Assembly (NCBI RefSeq): GCF_014648815.1
Contig: NZ_BMRV01000001.1
Coordinates: 620,001 to 684,000, forward strand
DNA length: 64,000 bases
Source: Streptomyces flaveolus
GTDB taxonomy: Bacteria; Actinomycetota; Actinomycetes; Streptomycetales; Streptomycetaceae
Reading direction: 5' to 3'
In this document: positions 44,249 through 53,782 of the stretch, piece by piece
Numbering within the stretch: position 1 is the stretch's first letter
Layout of the letters: every line of letters begins with the position of its first letter
Notes under the pieces: generated by a model
Seen by the model: only the letters and a program-made list of their open reading frames with translations
The model's database searches: none
Told to the model about the DNA's origin: nothing
Made by a program: the position numbers and the translations under genes

Positions 44249-45238
44249 GTGGAAGTTTCCCTGACCCTGTGGGTCCTGACCATCGTGGGCCTCGCCGCCC
44301 TCATCGCGGTCGATTTCTTCATCGGCCGCAAGCCGCACGACGTGTCGATCAAGGAAGCCGGGATCTGGACGGTCGTCTGGATCGCGCTGGCGGGTCTCTT
44401 CGGACTCGGGCTCCTCGTCTTCGGCGGCGGCCAGCCCGCCGGCGAGTTCTTCGCGGGCTTCATCACCGAGAAGTCCCTGAGCGTCGACAACCTCTTCGTC
44501 TTCGTCCTGATCATGGCGAAGTTCGCGGTGCCCTCGCAGTACCAGCAGCGAGTACTCCTCGTCGGAGTCCTCATAGCCCTGGTCCTCAGGGCCATCTTCA
44601 TCGCCGCCGGTGCCGCGATCCTCGCCAGCTTCTCGTGGGTGTTCTACCTCTTCGGCGCCTTCCTGATCTGGACAGCCTGGAAGCTCATCCAGGAGGCACG
44701 GGCCGACGAGGAGGACGAGGAGTTCGAGGAGAACAAGCTGCTCAAGGCCGCCGAGCGCCGGTTCGGTGTCGCCGACCGGTACCACGGCACCAAGCTGTGG
44801 ATCGAGGAGAACGGCAAGCGCATCATGACCCCGATGCTGGTCGTGATGCTCGCGATCGGCACCACCGACGTCCTCTTCGCGCTCGACTCCATCCCGGCGA
44901 TCTTCGGCCTGACCCAGGACCCGTACATCGTGTTCACGGCCAACGCGTTCGCCCTGATGGGTCTGCGGCAGCTGTACTTCCTCATCGGCGGACTGCTGAG
45001 GAAGCTGGTCCACCTCTCGTACGGCCTGTCGATCATCCTGGGCTTCATCGGCGTGAAGCTGGTGCTGCACGCCCTGCACGAGTCCGGGGTCCACGTCCCC
45101 GAGATCAGCATTCCGGTCTCGCTCGGCGTGATCTGCTCGGTCCTGATCGTCACCACGATCACCAGCCTCCGGGCCTCCCGGAAGCAGGCGGAAGCGACGG
45201 CTGCCGAGGACGCGTCGAAGCAGGACATCGACGCCTGA
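44249..45238 (+). CDS. terC: TerC family integral membrane protein (probable Mn2+ exporter)
   Basis: 329 residues with about nine membrane helices. The TerC signature is evident: DFFIGRKPHDVSIKEAG, FAGFITEKSLSVDNLFVFVLIMAKF and IMTPMLVVMLAIGTTDVLFALDSIPAIFGLTQDPYIVFTANAFALMGLRQLYFLIGGLL, with conserved membrane Asp/Glu residues. The acidic cytoplasmic loop RADEEDEEFEENKLLKAAERR lies between halves. Family members export manganese, in agreement with the riboswitch upstream. GTG start, ribosome site GGAGG at 44239-44243 inside the switch. Confidence 0.95.
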   Translation: MEVSLTLWVLTIVGLAALIAVDFFIGRKPHDVSIKEAGIWTVVWIALAGLFGLGLLVFGGGQPAGEFFAGFITEKSLSVDNLFVFVLIMAKFAVPSQYQQRVLLVGVLIALVLRAIFIAAGAAILASFSWVFYLFGAFLIWTAWKLIQEARADEEDEEFEENKLLKAAERRFGVADRYHGTKLWIEENGKRIMTPMLVVMLAIGTTDVLFALDSIPAIFGLTQDPYIVFTANAFALMGLRQLYFLIGGLLRKLVHLSYGLSIILGFIGVKLVLHALHESGVHVPEISIPVSLGVICSVLIVTTITSLRASRKQAEATAAEDASKQDIDA

Positions 45239-45275
45239 CCCGCGCACGCCCGCCCGTCGGGCGCGCAGGTCACCA

Positions 45276-45316
45276 CCGGCAGCGGCGAGCGGCGCAGAGC
45301 CGCCCGCCGCTGCCGG
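45276..45316 (+). terminator. terC terminator hairpin
   Basis: CCGGCAGCGGCG (45276-45287) and CGCCGCTGCCGG (45305-45316) form 12 perfect base pairs around a 17-base loop, 37 bases after the terC stop. Confidence 0.75.
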
Positions 45317-45426
45317 CGTCGCGGCGCCGGCCGGGAGAGGGAGCCCTGAGCGCGGCCCGGCCGACGGCGTTCCCCGTCCGTGCGACCGGGAGTGCGGGGT
45401 CCGTTCGCCTCTGCGACGATCGCTGC

Positions 45427-46527
45427 ATGATCACTCGGCCCAGGGCGCTCCTCGCACAGTGGACGACCGTCACGCCCGTGGTCGCGGTCGTGCTGCTGGG
45501 CCTCACCTGGGGACGCGACCTGCCCGGTGGGGTCGTGGCGCTGCTGACCGTCGTGCTCGCGCTGTCCGTCCTGGCGGCCGTGCACCACGCCGAAGTGGTC
45601 GCCCACCGGGTCGGTGAGCCCTTCGGCTCCCTCGTGCTCGCCATCGCCGTCACCGTCATCGAGGTCGCCCTCATCGTGACCCTGATGGCGGACGGCGGCG
45701 ACAAGAGCGCGACCCTCGCCAGGGACACCGTCTTCGCGGCAGTGATGATCACCTGCAACGGCGTCGTCGGGCTCAGTCTGCTCGTCGCCTCCCTGCGCCA
45801 CGGCACGGCGGTGTTCAACCCGGAGGGCACCGGCGCCGCCCTCGCCACGGTGGCGACCCTGGCCACGCTCAGCCTGGTGCTGCCGACGTTCACGACCAGC
45901 GCGCCGGGCCCGGAGTTCTCCACCGTTCAGCTGACCTTCGCGGCGCTGTCCTCACTGATCCTCTACGGGCTGTTCATCACGACCCTGACCGTGCGGCACC
46001 GCGACTACTTCCTGCCGATCACCCGGCAGGGCGAGGTGATCACCGTGGAGGACCACGCGAACGCGCCGTCGGCCCGCACCGCACTGATCAGCCTGGGCCT
46101 GCTGGCCCTGGCTCTGATCGGCGTCGTCGGGCTGGCGAAAGGGGTGTCACCCACCATCGAGGACGGGGTGGAAGCCGCGGGACTGCATCATGCCGTAGTC
46201 GGCGTGATCATCGCCCTGCTGGTCCTTCTCCCCGAGACCATCGCCGCCCTGCGCACCGCCCGCCGGGACCGGGTGCAGACCAGCCTGAATCTCGCGCTCG
46301 GGTCCGCGATGGCCAGCATCGGACTGACCATCCCGGCCGTCGCCCTGGCCTCCGTCTGGCTCTCGGGGCCGCTGGTCCTTGGCCTCGGCCCCACCCACAT
46401 GGTGCTGCTCGCGCTGACGGTCGTGGTGGCCTCCCTGACGGTCGTGCCGGGGCGTGCCACACCCCTGCAGGGTGGTGTCCACCTGGTGCTGTTCGCGGCG
46501 TACCTGGAACTCGCGGTCAACCCCTAG
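45427..46527 (+). CDS. calcium/proton antiporter (CaCA family, ChaA/Cax-like)
   Basis: 366 residues with about eleven membrane segments. The two alpha-repeats characteristic of cation/Ca2+ exchangers are GEPFGSLVLAIAVTVIEVALIVTLMADGG (with conserved Glu) and LPETIAALRTARRDRVQTSLNLALGSAMASIGLTIP. Would exchange cytosolic Ca2+ (or other cations) for protons at the membrane. It follows terC across a terminator, so it probably has its own promoter. The ATG at 45427 lacks a strong ribosome site. Together with the TerD and TerC genes this makes a divalent-metal and stress cluster. Confidence 0.9.
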   Translation: MITRPRALLAQWTTVTPVVAVVLLGLTWGRDLPGGVVALLTVVLALSVLAAVHHAEVVAHRVGEPFGSLVLAIAVTVIEVALIVTLMADGGDKSATLARDTVFAAVMITCNGVVGLSLLVASLRHGTAVFNPEGTGAALATVATLATLSLVLPTFTTSAPGPEFSTVQLTFAALSSLILYGLFITTLTVRHRDYFLPITRQGEVITVEDHANAPSARTALISLGLLALALIGVVGLAKGVSPTIEDGVEAAGLHHAVVGVIIALLVLLPETIAALRTARRDRVQTSLNLALGSAMASIGLTIPAVALASVWLSGPLVLGLGPTHMVLLALTVVVASLTVVPGRATPLQGGVHLVLFAAYLELAVNP

Positions 46528-46564
46528 CCGGCGAGGAGCCCCGGTACGCGGACCGGTGCGTGGA

Positions 46565-47611
46565 TCAGTACGTGACGACGATCCGCCGGGCGGGCCCGTC
46601 GACGCGGACGTGTCCGCCGTACGGGACGACGACCTGCGGATCGGTGTGACCGAGGTCCACGTCGAAGACGATCGTGGCCTCGGGAGCGTAGGTCCGCATC
46701 GCGCGCAGCACCGCCTCCCGCTGCTCCGCCGCGTAACGGGCACCCTCCTCGGGGCTGTGGGGACGCGCGAAGGACCACGTCTTCGGGCGGCCCATCAGCA
46801 GGGCGGAGAAACGCCCGAGTAGGCCGCGCTCGCCCATGCTCCGCAGCGTCCGGAAGACCTCCGTGGCGCTCGGCAGTTCCTCCGAGGTCTCCAGGAACAG
46901 CACATCCCCGTCGTACTCGGCCGGATCGCGCGCGATCTCGCGGTCGGCCATCAGCAGCCCGCCGAGGATCTCCAGACAGCCGCCCCAGCTGCGCCCCTCG
47001 ACCACCCGGTCGGCATTGACCCAGGACCAGCCCGAACCGGGCCGGGACCCCGGTTCCGTCGCGAAGGTCGCGGGGTCGGCCCAGTCCCGGTCCACGTCGT
47101 TCCAGCGCTCGGCGGGCCGCAGTTCGTACGGGCCCGAGGTGAACAGCGCTGCCCGCAGGGAGTCGGCGGTCTGCGGGTGCATGGCACCGGAACGGCCCAG
47201 CTCGCACATCACGCTCGCGCCGTGGTAGGCGACGATTCCCGTGTTGCGCAGGAAGGCGAGCAGGTTCGTGTTGTCGCTCCACCCGAAGAACGGCTTCGGG
47301 TGGGCCCGCAGCAACTCCCGGTCCAGGTACGGCAGGACGGTGATCTGGTCGTCGCCGCCGATCGACGCGAACACGGCCTTGACGTCCGGGTCGGCGAAGG
47401 CCGCGTGGATGTCGTCGGCCCGTTCGCGCGGCGTCGAGCCCATCTTCCGGCTGGCCGGGTACTCGACCGGTTCCAGGCCGAATTCCTTGCGCAGCCGCTC
47501 CAGGCCCAACTCGTAGGGGAGCGGGAACAGTCCGGGCAGTCCCGACGAGGGAGATATGACCGCGACGCGGTCTCCGGGTGAGGGCTTGGGCGGATAGACG
47601 ATCATCGGCAT
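46565..47611 (-). CDS. S66 family LD-carboxypeptidase / MccF-like protein
   Basis: 348 residues. Serine peptidase family S66 (LdcA and microcin-C immunity protein MccF). N-terminal [40 protein letters not shown], nucleophile loop [15 protein letters not shown], Glu-containing [20 protein letters not shown] and the catalytic His in [18 protein letters not shown]. It would cut tetrapeptide D,L-bonds in peptidoglycan recycling or related amide bonds. The start is probably leaderless: TATCCT lies six bases before ATG 47611 and no ribosome site is visible; a second ATG is two codons in. Confidence 0.92.
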   Translation of the reverse strand: MPMIVYPPKPSPGDRVAVISPSSGLPGLFPLPYELGLERLRKEFGLEPVEYPASRKMGSTPRERADDIHAAFADPDVKAVFASIGGDDQITVLPYLDRELLRAHPKPFFGWSDNTNLLAFLRNTGIVAYHGASVMCELGRSGAMHPQTADSLRAALFTSGPYELRPAERWNDVDRDWADPATFATEPGSRPGSGWSWVNADRVVEGRSWGGCLEILGGLLMADREIARDPAEYDGDVLFLETSEELPSATEVFRTLRSMGERGLLGRFSALLMGRPKTWSFARPHSPEEGARYAAEQREAVLRAMRTYAPEATIVFDVDLGHTDPQVVVPYGGHVRVDGPARRIVVTY

Positions 47612-47617
47612 GCGGGG

Positions 47618-47623
47618 AGGATA
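47618..47623 (-). promoter_or_regulatory. -10 element for leaderless S66 peptidase gene
   Basis: TATCCT on the minus strand, six bases before the ATG at 47611. No convincing -35. Confidence 0.4.
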
Positions 47624-47714
47624 CGGGCGGCCGTGTCGCCGGCGCACCGTGATAAACCGGGGCGAGCGCCGGTCGGCCAAGGACCGCCGCACCTCGAACG
47701 GACCGGAGGAAACC

Positions 47715-48188
47715 GTGCCCCGCACCCTGGCCAACGCCCCGATCATGATCCTCAACGGGCCCAACCTGAACCTGCTCGGCCAGCGCCAGCCGGAGATCTA
47801 CGGCTCCGACACGCTTGCCGACGTCGAGGCCCTGTGCGTCAAGGCCGCCGCGGCACACGGCGGCACGGTGGACTTCCGCCAGTCCAACCACGAGGGCGAA
47901 CTGGTCGACTGGATCCACGAGGCACGGCTGAACCACTGCGGGATCGTCATCAACCCCGCCGCCTACTCGCACACGTCCGTCGCGATCCTCGACGCGCTCA
48001 ACACCTGTGACGGGCTGCCGGTGGTGGAGGTGCACATCTCCAACATCCACCAGCGCGAGGCGTTCCGGCACCACTCCTACGTCTCGCAGCGCGCCGACGG
48101 AGTCATCGCGGGGTGCGGTGTGCAGGGGTACGCGTTCGGCGTGGAGCGGGTCGCGGCACTGGCGGGGACGGGGCGGGCCGACACCTGA
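47715..48188 (+). CDS. aroQ: type II 3-dehydroquinate dehydratase
   Basis: 157 residues; converts 3-dehydroquinate to 3-dehydroshikimate in the shikimate route (cytoplasm, dodecamer). Motifs: [18 protein letters not shown] with the catalytic Tyr and the mobile-loop Arg, [49 protein letters not shown] and [13 protein letters not shown] start after GGAGGAAACC. Divergent from the S66 peptidase gene and convergent with the metallo-beta-lactamase gene; no other aro genes nearby. Confidence 0.97.
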   Translation: MPRTLANAPIMILNGPNLNLLGQRQPEIYGSDTLADVEALCVKAAAAHGGTVDFRQSNHEGELVDWIHEARLNHCGIVINPAAYSHTSVAILDALNTCDGLPVVEVHISNIHQREAFRHHSYVSQRADGVIAGCGVQGYAFGVERVAALAGTGRADT

Positions 48189-48360
48189 GGGGCCGGGGCC
48201 GCCGGCCGAGGGCGGGAAGAGAGGACCGGCGGCCCACGCCGCCCAGGAGCCGTCGTCCTGCGCGGGGCCGCCACCAGTCGACCGCACCGCCCCCGCGCGC
48301 CGACAGCGCACGGGGAGGGCCGCCGCTGGTGAACGGATCACACGGGGCGCGTACGGGGGC

Positions 48361-49017
48361 TCACCACCCGCGCGCGTGCCACTCCGGCAGGTGCGGGCGT
48401 TCCGCGCCCAGCGTGGTGTCGTTGCCGTGTCCCGGGTAGACCCACGTCTCGTCCGGGAGGACGTCGAAGACCTTGGTCTCGACATCGTGGATCAGGCTCG
48501 CGAACGCCTCCGGGTCCTTGAAGGTGTTGCCCACACCGCCGGGGAAGAGACAGTCCCCGGTGAACACGTGCGGATGCCCGTGCGGGTCGTCGTAGACGAG
48601 GACGATCGAGCCCGGTGTGTGCCCGACCAGATGGCGAGCGGTGAGTTCCACCTGTCCCACCCGGATGGTGTCGCCGTCGTCGACCGGCACGTCGGTGGGT
48701 ACGGGGATGCCCTCGGCGTCGTGCCGGCCGGCGTAGGTACGGGCGCCGGTGGCCGCCACGACCTCGGCGAGCGCCTGCCAGTGGTCGCCGTGCCGGTGGG
48801 TGGTGACGACGGAGGCGATGCCGTCGTCACCGATCGTGCCGAGCAGCGTGTGCGCGTCGTTCGCGGCGTCGATCAGCACCTGCTCGTCGGTGGCCCGGCA
48901 GCGCAGCAGATAGGCGTTGTTGTCCATCGGGCCGACCGCGACCTTGGTGATCATCAGGTCCTTGAGCTCGTGCACCTGGGCGGGGCCGCCGACCCGCACC
49001 TCTCCGCTGTACGTCAT
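48361..49017 (-). CDS. metallo-beta-lactamase fold hydrolase, glyoxalase II-like
   Basis: 218 residues. Metal motif VVTTHRHGDHWQAL (HxHxDH), then ARHLVGHTPGSIVLV, FTGDCLFPGGVGNTFKD with the bridging Asp, and YPGHGNDTTLG with the last His. These match glyoxalase II-type thioester hydrolases; the substrate in actinobacteria could be a mycothiol derivative or other thioester, which is inference. The start is likely leaderless: TAGGCT lies seven bases before the ATG. Convergent with aroQ. Confidence 0.9.
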   Translation of the reverse strand: MTYSGEVRVGGPAQVHELKDLMITKVAVGPMDNNAYLLRCRATDEQVLIDAANDAHTLLGTIGDDGIASVVTTHRHGDHWQALAEVVAATGARTYAGRHDAEGIPVPTDVPVDDGDTIRVGQVELTARHLVGHTPGSIVLVYDDPHGHPHVFTGDCLFPGGVGNTFKDPEAFASLIHDVETKVFDVLPDETWVYPGHGNDTTLGAERPHLPEWHARGW

Positions 49018-49064
49018 GACGGCCAGCCTAGCGCCGGGAGGCGGTCCGCAACCGCCTCCCCGGA

Positions 49065-49751
49065 CTACAGCGGCGGCAGCGCGGGCAGCGTGCCCCCGGC
49101 CACGGTCAGCGCGGACCCCTCGCGCCGCCCGGCGAGCCAGCCCAGCAGGTCGGCGGGGGCCCCGGTGACGGTGATCTCCCGTCGGTCCTCCTCGCGGCCC
49201 GTGCGCCACGCGCGCGTGCCGTCCGTGAGGCGCGTGGGCGGCACGTCCGGGTGCCCGGTGAAACGGGCCGCCAGGAACGCGGTCTCCCGCTCGGTGAACT
49301 CCTCCGGAAGGTCCTCCAGCTCGTAGCCGATCCCGAGGTCCACGTGGTGCAGCTCCACCTCGGCCCAGCGCCGGAAGGGCACCCGGGACGCCGAGTCGGT
49401 GATCCCGTTGCGCAGCGTGACCGTACGCGACCAGTCGGCGGGGACCGCGCCCACCTCCTGGAAGCGGGCCGCGCTCTCGCGCACGTCCGTGAGCTGCGCC
49501 TCCAGGGGACGCGGGGCGTCCCGCTCGATGTCGGCGTCCCGGGCCTCGGCGGACACGTACATGGGGCGGCCTTCGAGAACGTTCACGAGGGCGTCCGCGT
49601 TGCGGGCGAGGTGGGCGAGGACATGGCCGCGGGTCCAGCCGGGAAGGCGTGACTGGTCCGTCACGCCCGCGTTGTCCAGTTTGCCGACCGCGCTCAGCAG
49701 TCGCTCGGTGGCGTCGCGTACAGACGCCAGGTCACGCGCGTGATCAATCAT
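49065..49751 (-). CDS. maleylpyruvate isomerase family (mycothiol-dependent) protein
   Basis: 228 residues of the DinB-like four-helix fold: ARDLASVRDATERLLSAVGKLDNAGVTDQSRLPGWTRGHVLAHLARNADALVNVLEGRP, with the metal His in GHVLAHLARNADAL and a second pair in AEVELHHVDLGIGYELEDLP. In studied members the metal centre uses mycothiol. The C-terminal domain is SCP2-like (LTVAGGTLPALPPL). The actual substrate is unknown. Likely leaderless (TAGGGT seven bases before ATG). It lies 47 bases from the hydrolase gene, same strand, and could share a role in mycothiol chemistry. Confidence 0.9.
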   Translation of the reverse strand: MIDHARDLASVRDATERLLSAVGKLDNAGVTDQSRLPGWTRGHVLAHLARNADALVNVLEGRPMYVSAEARDADIERDAPRPLEAQLTDVRESAARFQEVGAVPADWSRTVTLRNGITDSASRVPFRRWAEVELHHVDLGIGYELEDLPEEFTERETAFLAARFTGHPDVPPTRLTDGTRAWRTGREEDRREITVTGAPADLLGWLAGRREGSALTVAGGTLPALPPL

Positions 49752-49869
49752 GGCGCCGACCCTAGACCGCACCACACCTTCGGGTGAAGGAGGCGGACGA
49801 CGCCCGTAAATCGAATGCACGTGCTATATGGTCGGGAGCGGCGTCGGGCATGCTGGGGAGTCGGGGTTT

Positions 49870-49919
49870 GTTGACAACCGGTGAATCCGACCGGCGTTGT
49901 CAGTGGCTCCCCCTAGTCT
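49870..49919 (+). promoter_or_regulatory. RecA-NDp/PafBC-type damage promoter and dyad of uvrA
   Basis: TTGTCAGTG (49897-49905), 8 bases, TAGTCT (49914-49919). Just upstream, GACAACCGG (49873-49881) pairs with CCGGCGTTGTC (49891-49901) with one bulged base, overlapping the damage element. The promoter predicts a leader of about 48 bases. Confidence 0.8.
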
Positions 49920-49974
49920 GAGAAGGACGGGGGCCCCGCCCCTGTCACTTCTCTCAAGAAAGGTGCGGACCGGC

Positions 49975-52900
49975 GTGGCCGACCGTCTCATCGTCCGTGG
50001 CGCGCGCGAGCACAATCTGAAGAACGTCTCGCTCGACCTGCCTCGTGACTCGCTCATCGTCTTCACGGGCCTGTCCGGGTCGGGCAAGTCCTCCCTGGCC
50101 TTCGACACGATCTTCGCCGAGGGCCAGCGGCGCTACGTGGAGTCGCTCTCCTCGTACGCCCGGCAGTTCCTCGGCCAGATGGACAAGCCGGACGTCGACT
50201 TCATCGAGGGCCTCTCCCCGGCGGTCTCCATCGACCAGAAGTCGACCTCGCGCAACCCGCGCTCCACGGTCGGCACCATCACCGAGGTCTACGACTACCT
50301 CCGCCTGCTCTTCGCCCGCATCGGCAAGCCGCACTGTCCCGAGTGCGGCCGGCCGATCTCGCGCCAGTCGCCGCAGGCCATCGTCGACAAGGTGCTGGAA
50401 CTGCCGGAGGGCAGCCGCTTCCAGGTGCTGTCGCCGCTGGTGCGCGAGCGCAAGGGCGAGTTCGTCGACCTCTTCGCCGACCTGCAGACCAAGGGCTACT
50501 CCCGCGCGCGGGTGGACGGCCAGACCGTCCAGCTCTCCCAGCCGCCCACGCTGAAGAAGCAGGAGAAGCACACCATCGAGGTGGTCGTCGACCGCCTCAC
50601 GGTGAAGGACTCCGCCAAGCGCCGCCTCACCGACTCCGTCGAGACCGCGCTCGGCCTGTCCGGCGGCATGGTCGTGCTCGACTTCGTCGACCTCCCCGAG
50701 GACGACCCCGAGCGCGAGCGCATGTACTCGGAGCACCTGTACTGCCCGTACGACGACCTGTCCTTCGAGGAGCTGGAGCCGCGCTCCTTCTCCTTCAACT
50801 CGCCCTTCGGCGCCTGCCCCGACTGCTCGGGCATCGGCACGCGCATGGAGGTCGACCCGGAGCTGATCGTCCCGGACCCGGACAAGTCCCTGGACGAGGG
50901 CGCCATCCACCCCTGGTCGCACGGGCACACCAAGGACTACTTCGCCCGCCTGATCGGCGCCCTCGCGGACGCGCTGGGCTTCCGTACGGACATCCCGTTC
51001 GCCGGGCTGCCGCTGCGCGCCCGCAAGGCCCTGCTGTACGGGCACAAGACCCAGGTCGAGGTCCGCTACCGCAACCGGTACGGGCGCGAGCGCCGGTACA
51101 CCACGGCCTTCGAGGGCGCCGTCCCCTTCGTCAAGCGCCGGCACAGCGAGTCCGAGAGCGACGCCAGCCGCGAGCGCTTCGAGGGCTACATGCGCGAGGT
51201 GCCCTGCCCCACCTGTGAGGGCACCCGACTGAAGCCGCTCGTCCTCGCGGTCACCGTGATGGGCAAGTCGATCGCCGAGGTCTCGGCGATGTCCATCAGC
51301 GACTGCGCCGACTTCCTGGGCGAGCTGAAGCTCAGCGCCCGGGACAAGAAGATCGCCGAGCGCGTACTGAAGGAGGTCAACGAGCGGCTGCGCTTCCTGG
51401 TCGACGTCGGCCTGGACTACCTCTCGCTGAACCGCGCGGCCGGCACCCTCTCCGGCGGCGAGGCACAGCGCATCCGCCTGGCCACCCAGATCGGCTCCGG
51501 ACTCGTCGGCGTGCTGTACGTCCTCGACGAGCCGTCCATCGGCCTGCACCAGCGCGACAACCACCGGCTGATCGAGACCCTCGTCCGGCTCCGCGACATG
51601 GGCAACACCCTCATCGTCGTCGAGCACGACGAGGACACCATCAAGGTCGCCGACTGGATCGTCGACATCGGTCCCGGCGCCGGTGAGCACGGCGGCAAGG
51701 TGGTGCACAGCGGCTCCGTCAAGGAGCTGCTCGACAACGCCGAGTCGCAGACCGGCCTGTACCTGTCGGGCAAGAAGGCCATCCCGCTGCCCGACGTGCG
51801 GCGCCCGCAGGACCCGTCCCGCCGGCTCACCGTGCACGGTGCCCGCGAGAACAACCTGCAGGACATCGACGTGTCCTTCCCGCTGGGCGTCTTCACCGCG
51901 GTGACCGGCGTCTCCGGCTCCGGCAAGTCGACACTGGTCAACGACATCCTGTACACCCACCTCGCGCGGGAACTGAACGGTGCGCGCAGCGTGCCCGGAC
52001 GGCACACGCGCGTGGACGGCGACGACCTCGTCGACAAGGTCGTCCACGTCGACCAGTCGCCCATCGGCCGCACCCCGCGGTCCAACCCGGCGACGTACAC
52101 CGGCGTCTTCGACCACATCCGCAAGCTGTTCGCCGAGACGACCGAGGCGAAGGTCCGCGGCTACATGCCCGGCCGGTTCTCCTTCAACGTCAAGGGCGGC
52201 CGCTGCGAGAACTGCGCGGGCGACGGCACGATCAAGATCGAGATGAACTTCCTCCCGGACGTCTACGTCCCGTGCGAGGTCTGCCACGGCGCCCGGTACA
52301 ACCGGGAGACCCTGGAGGTCCACTACAAGGGCAAGTCCATCGCCGACGTGCTGAACATGCCGATCGAGGAGGCGACCGACTTCTTCGAGGCGGTCCCCGC
52401 GATCGCCCGGCACATGAAGACGCTCAAGGACGTCGGCCTCGGCTACGTCCGGCTCGGCCAGTCCGCGACCACCCTGTCCGGCGGTGAGGCGCAGCGCGTG
52501 AAGCTCGCCAGCGAGCTGCAGCGCCGCTCCACCGGCCGCACGGTCTACGTCCTGGACGAGCCGACCACCGGTCTGCACTTCGAGGACATCAGCAAGCTGC
52601 TCACCGTCCTGTCCGGCCTGGTCGACAAGGGCAACACGGTCATCGTCATCGAGCACAACCTCGACGTGATCAAGACGGCGGACTGGGTCGTCGACATGGG
52701 GCCCGAGGGCGGCGCCGGCGGTGGCCTGGTGGTCGCCGAAGGCACGCCGGAGCAGATCGCCGGCGTCCCGACCAGCCACACCGGCAAGTTCCTCAGGGAC
52801 ATCCTCGACGCCGACCGGGTCAGCGACGCGATCCCGGCGCAGGCCACGCGCAAGGCGGCGAAGACGGTGGCGGCCAAGACCACGGCCAGGAAGACGGCCA

Positions 52901-53010
52901 CCAAGAAGGTCGACGCCACCACGGCGAAGACCGCGACGAAGACCGCGGCGAAGACGGCCAAGACCACCAAGCCGGCCGCGAAGAAGACGACGCGGGCGAG
53001 CAAGGCCTGA
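49975..53010 (+). CDS. uvrA: excinuclease ABC subunit A
   Basis: 1011 residues; damage-recognition ATPase dimer of nucleotide excision repair. Two ABC modules: Walker [13 protein letters not shown] and [12 protein letters not shown], signatures [15 protein letters not shown] and [15 protein letters not shown], Walker [12 protein letters not shown] and [11 protein letters not shown]. Zinc sites: [30 protein letters not shown] and [32 protein letters not shown]. The last about 55 residues are an Ala/Lys/Thr-rich histone H1-like tail ([20 protein letters not shown]) beyond the normal C-terminus. GTG start. Preceded by a damage-inducible promoter. Confidence 0.98.
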   Translation: MADRLIVRGAREHNLKNVSLDLPRDSLIVFTGLSGSGKSSLAFDTIFAEGQRRYVESLSSYARQFLGQMDKPDVDFIEGLSPAVSIDQKSTSRNPRSTVGTITEVYDYLRLLFARIGKPHCPECGRPISRQSPQAIVDKVLELPEGSRFQVLSPLVRERKGEFVDLFADLQTKGYSRARVDGQTVQLSQPPTLKKQEKHTIEVVVDRLTVKDSAKRRLTDSVETALGLSGGMVVLDFVDLPEDDPERERMYSEHLYCPYDDLSFEELEPRSFSFNSPFGACPDCSGIGTRMEVDPELIVPDPDKSLDEGAIHPWSHGHTKDYFARLIGALADALGFRTDIPFAGLPLRARKALLYGHKTQVEVRYRNRYGRERRYTTAFEGAVPFVKRRHSESESDASRERFEGYMREVPCPTCEGTRLKPLVLAVTVMGKSIAEVSAMSISDCADFLGELKLSARDKKIAERVLKEVNERLRFLVDVGLDYLSLNRAAGTLSGGEAQRIRLATQIGSGLVGVLYVLDEPSIGLHQRDNHRLIETLVRLRDMGNTLIVVEHDEDTIKVADWIVDIGPGAGEHGGKVVHSGSVKELLDNAESQTGLYLSGKKAIPLPDVRRPQDPSRRLTVHGARENNLQDIDVSFPLGVFTAVTGVSGSGKSTLVNDILYTHLARELNGARSVPGRHTRVDGDDLVDKVVHVDQSPIGRTPRSNPATYTGVFDHIRKLFAETTEAKVRGYMPGRFSFNVKGGRCENCAGDGTIKIEMNFLPDVYVPCEVCHGARYNRETLEVHYKGKSIADVLNMPIEEATDFFEAVPAIARHMKTLKDVGLGYVRLGQSATTLSGGEAQRVKLASELQRRSTGRTVYVLDEPTTGLHFEDISKLLTVLSGLVDKGNTVIVIEHNLDVIKTADWVVDMGPEGGAGGGLVVAEGTPEQIAGVPTSHTGKFLRDILDADRVSDAIPAQATRKAAKTVAAKTTARKTATKKVDATTAKTATKTAAKTAKTTKPAAKKTTRASKA

Positions 53011-53060
53011 CCGGCCCGGCGGGCTGCCCGCAGTGCCACACAGGGCGCCCGCCGGCACAT

Positions 53061-53106
53061 GGACGCGCCGTGCCCCATGGAAGAACCCGTGGGACACGGC
53101 GCGTCC
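53061..53106. terminator. bidirectional terminator between uvrA and yceI
   Basis: Arms GGACGCGCCGTGCCCCA (53061-53077) and TGGGACACGGCGCGTCC (53090-53106) pair over 17 positions with a single mismatch around a 12-base loop. It lies 51 bases after uvrA and 14 bases before the end of the convergent yceI gene, so it can stop both transcripts. Confidence 0.85.
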
Positions 53107-53119
53107 GCGCATCCGGCGC

Positions 53120-53680
53120 TCAGGTGCCCGCCGGCTCCACGAACTGCATGTCGAGCTGGATCTTCACCACCTCCCCGAGCAGTCCCGGAGCGAAGTCCAG
53201 CCCGAACTCGCTGCGCCGGATCTCACCCGTCGCCTCGAACCCGGCGTGCCGGCTGCCGTCCATGGGCACGTCCACCAGCCCGCCGAACTCCACGGCGAGC
53301 GTCACCGGCCGGGTCACCTCGCCGATCGTCAGCTCGCCCTCCATGACCCAGTCCTCGCCCTCGCCCGACACCCGGGTCGAGCGGTAGGTCATCGTCGGAC
53401 GCTTCTCCACGTCGAGCAGATCGGCGGCGCGCACGTGCGCGTCCCGGTCGGCGTTCCCGGTGTCGACGGAGGCCAGGTCGATCGTCGCGGACACCCGGAC
53501 GTCGCCGGCCGTCTCCCCGACGAAGAGGTCGGCCTCCACACCGTTGAAACGCCCCCGCACCTTGGCGATGCCGAGATGGCGGATGGTGAAGTTCACGGCG
53601 GAGTGAAAGGGGTCGAGAGTCCACTGGCCGGGTGCGATCGGCAGGGGAGTGGTCGCGGTGGTGGCGGTGTCGTTCGTCAT
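53120..53680 (-). CDS. YceI family protein
   Basis: 186 residues of the lipocalin-like YceI fold: QWTLDPFHSAVNFTIRHLGIAKVRGRFNGVEADL, ATIDLASVDTGNADRDAHVRAADLLDVEKRPTMTYRSTRV and ELTIGEVTRPVTLAVEFGG. YceI proteins bind polyisoprenoid lipids. No signal peptide is visible here, so it is probably cytoplasmic, as in many actinobacteria. Divergent from a leaderless XRE regulator 102 bases away, which may control it. Confidence 0.9.
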   Translation of the reverse strand: MTNDTATTATTPLPIAPGQWTLDPFHSAVNFTIRHLGIAKVRGRFNGVEADLFVGETAGDVRVSATIDLASVDTGNADRDAHVRAADLLDVEKRPTMTYRSTRVSGEGEDWVMEGELTIGEVTRPVTLAVEFGGLVDVPMDGSRHAGFEATGEIRRSEFGLDFAPGLLGEVVKIQLDMQFVEPAGT

Positions 53681-53770
53681 GCCGACCACCCTGCGTGTCC
53701 CGCACCCCCGGGAGGGAGACCGGCGTGAGCGTGGTAGTCGCAGGGCCACCCTCACGCCCGCGCGGGTTGG

Positions 53771-53776
53771 TACGTT
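53771..53776 (+). promoter_or_regulatory. -10 element for the leaderless XRE gene
   Basis: TACGTT (53771-53776) ends six bases before the GTG at 53783, the spacing of leaderless transcripts. No ribosome site. Confidence 0.45.
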
Positions 53777-53782
53777 CCACGG

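Noticed and set aside
39029..45247. Open frame of more than 2000 codons on the minus strand opposite uvrB, both TerD genes and terC
   Set aside because: It is the mirror of real genes in high-GC DNA where stop codons are rare. The translation is low-complexity (Val/Arg/Gly/Asp-rich), lacks domains and covers five well-supported plus-strand features including the riboswitch.
49954..53112. 1052-codon minus-strand frame opposite uvrA
   Set aside because: Same cause: complete overlap with uvrA in the antisense frame, biased composition and no domain.
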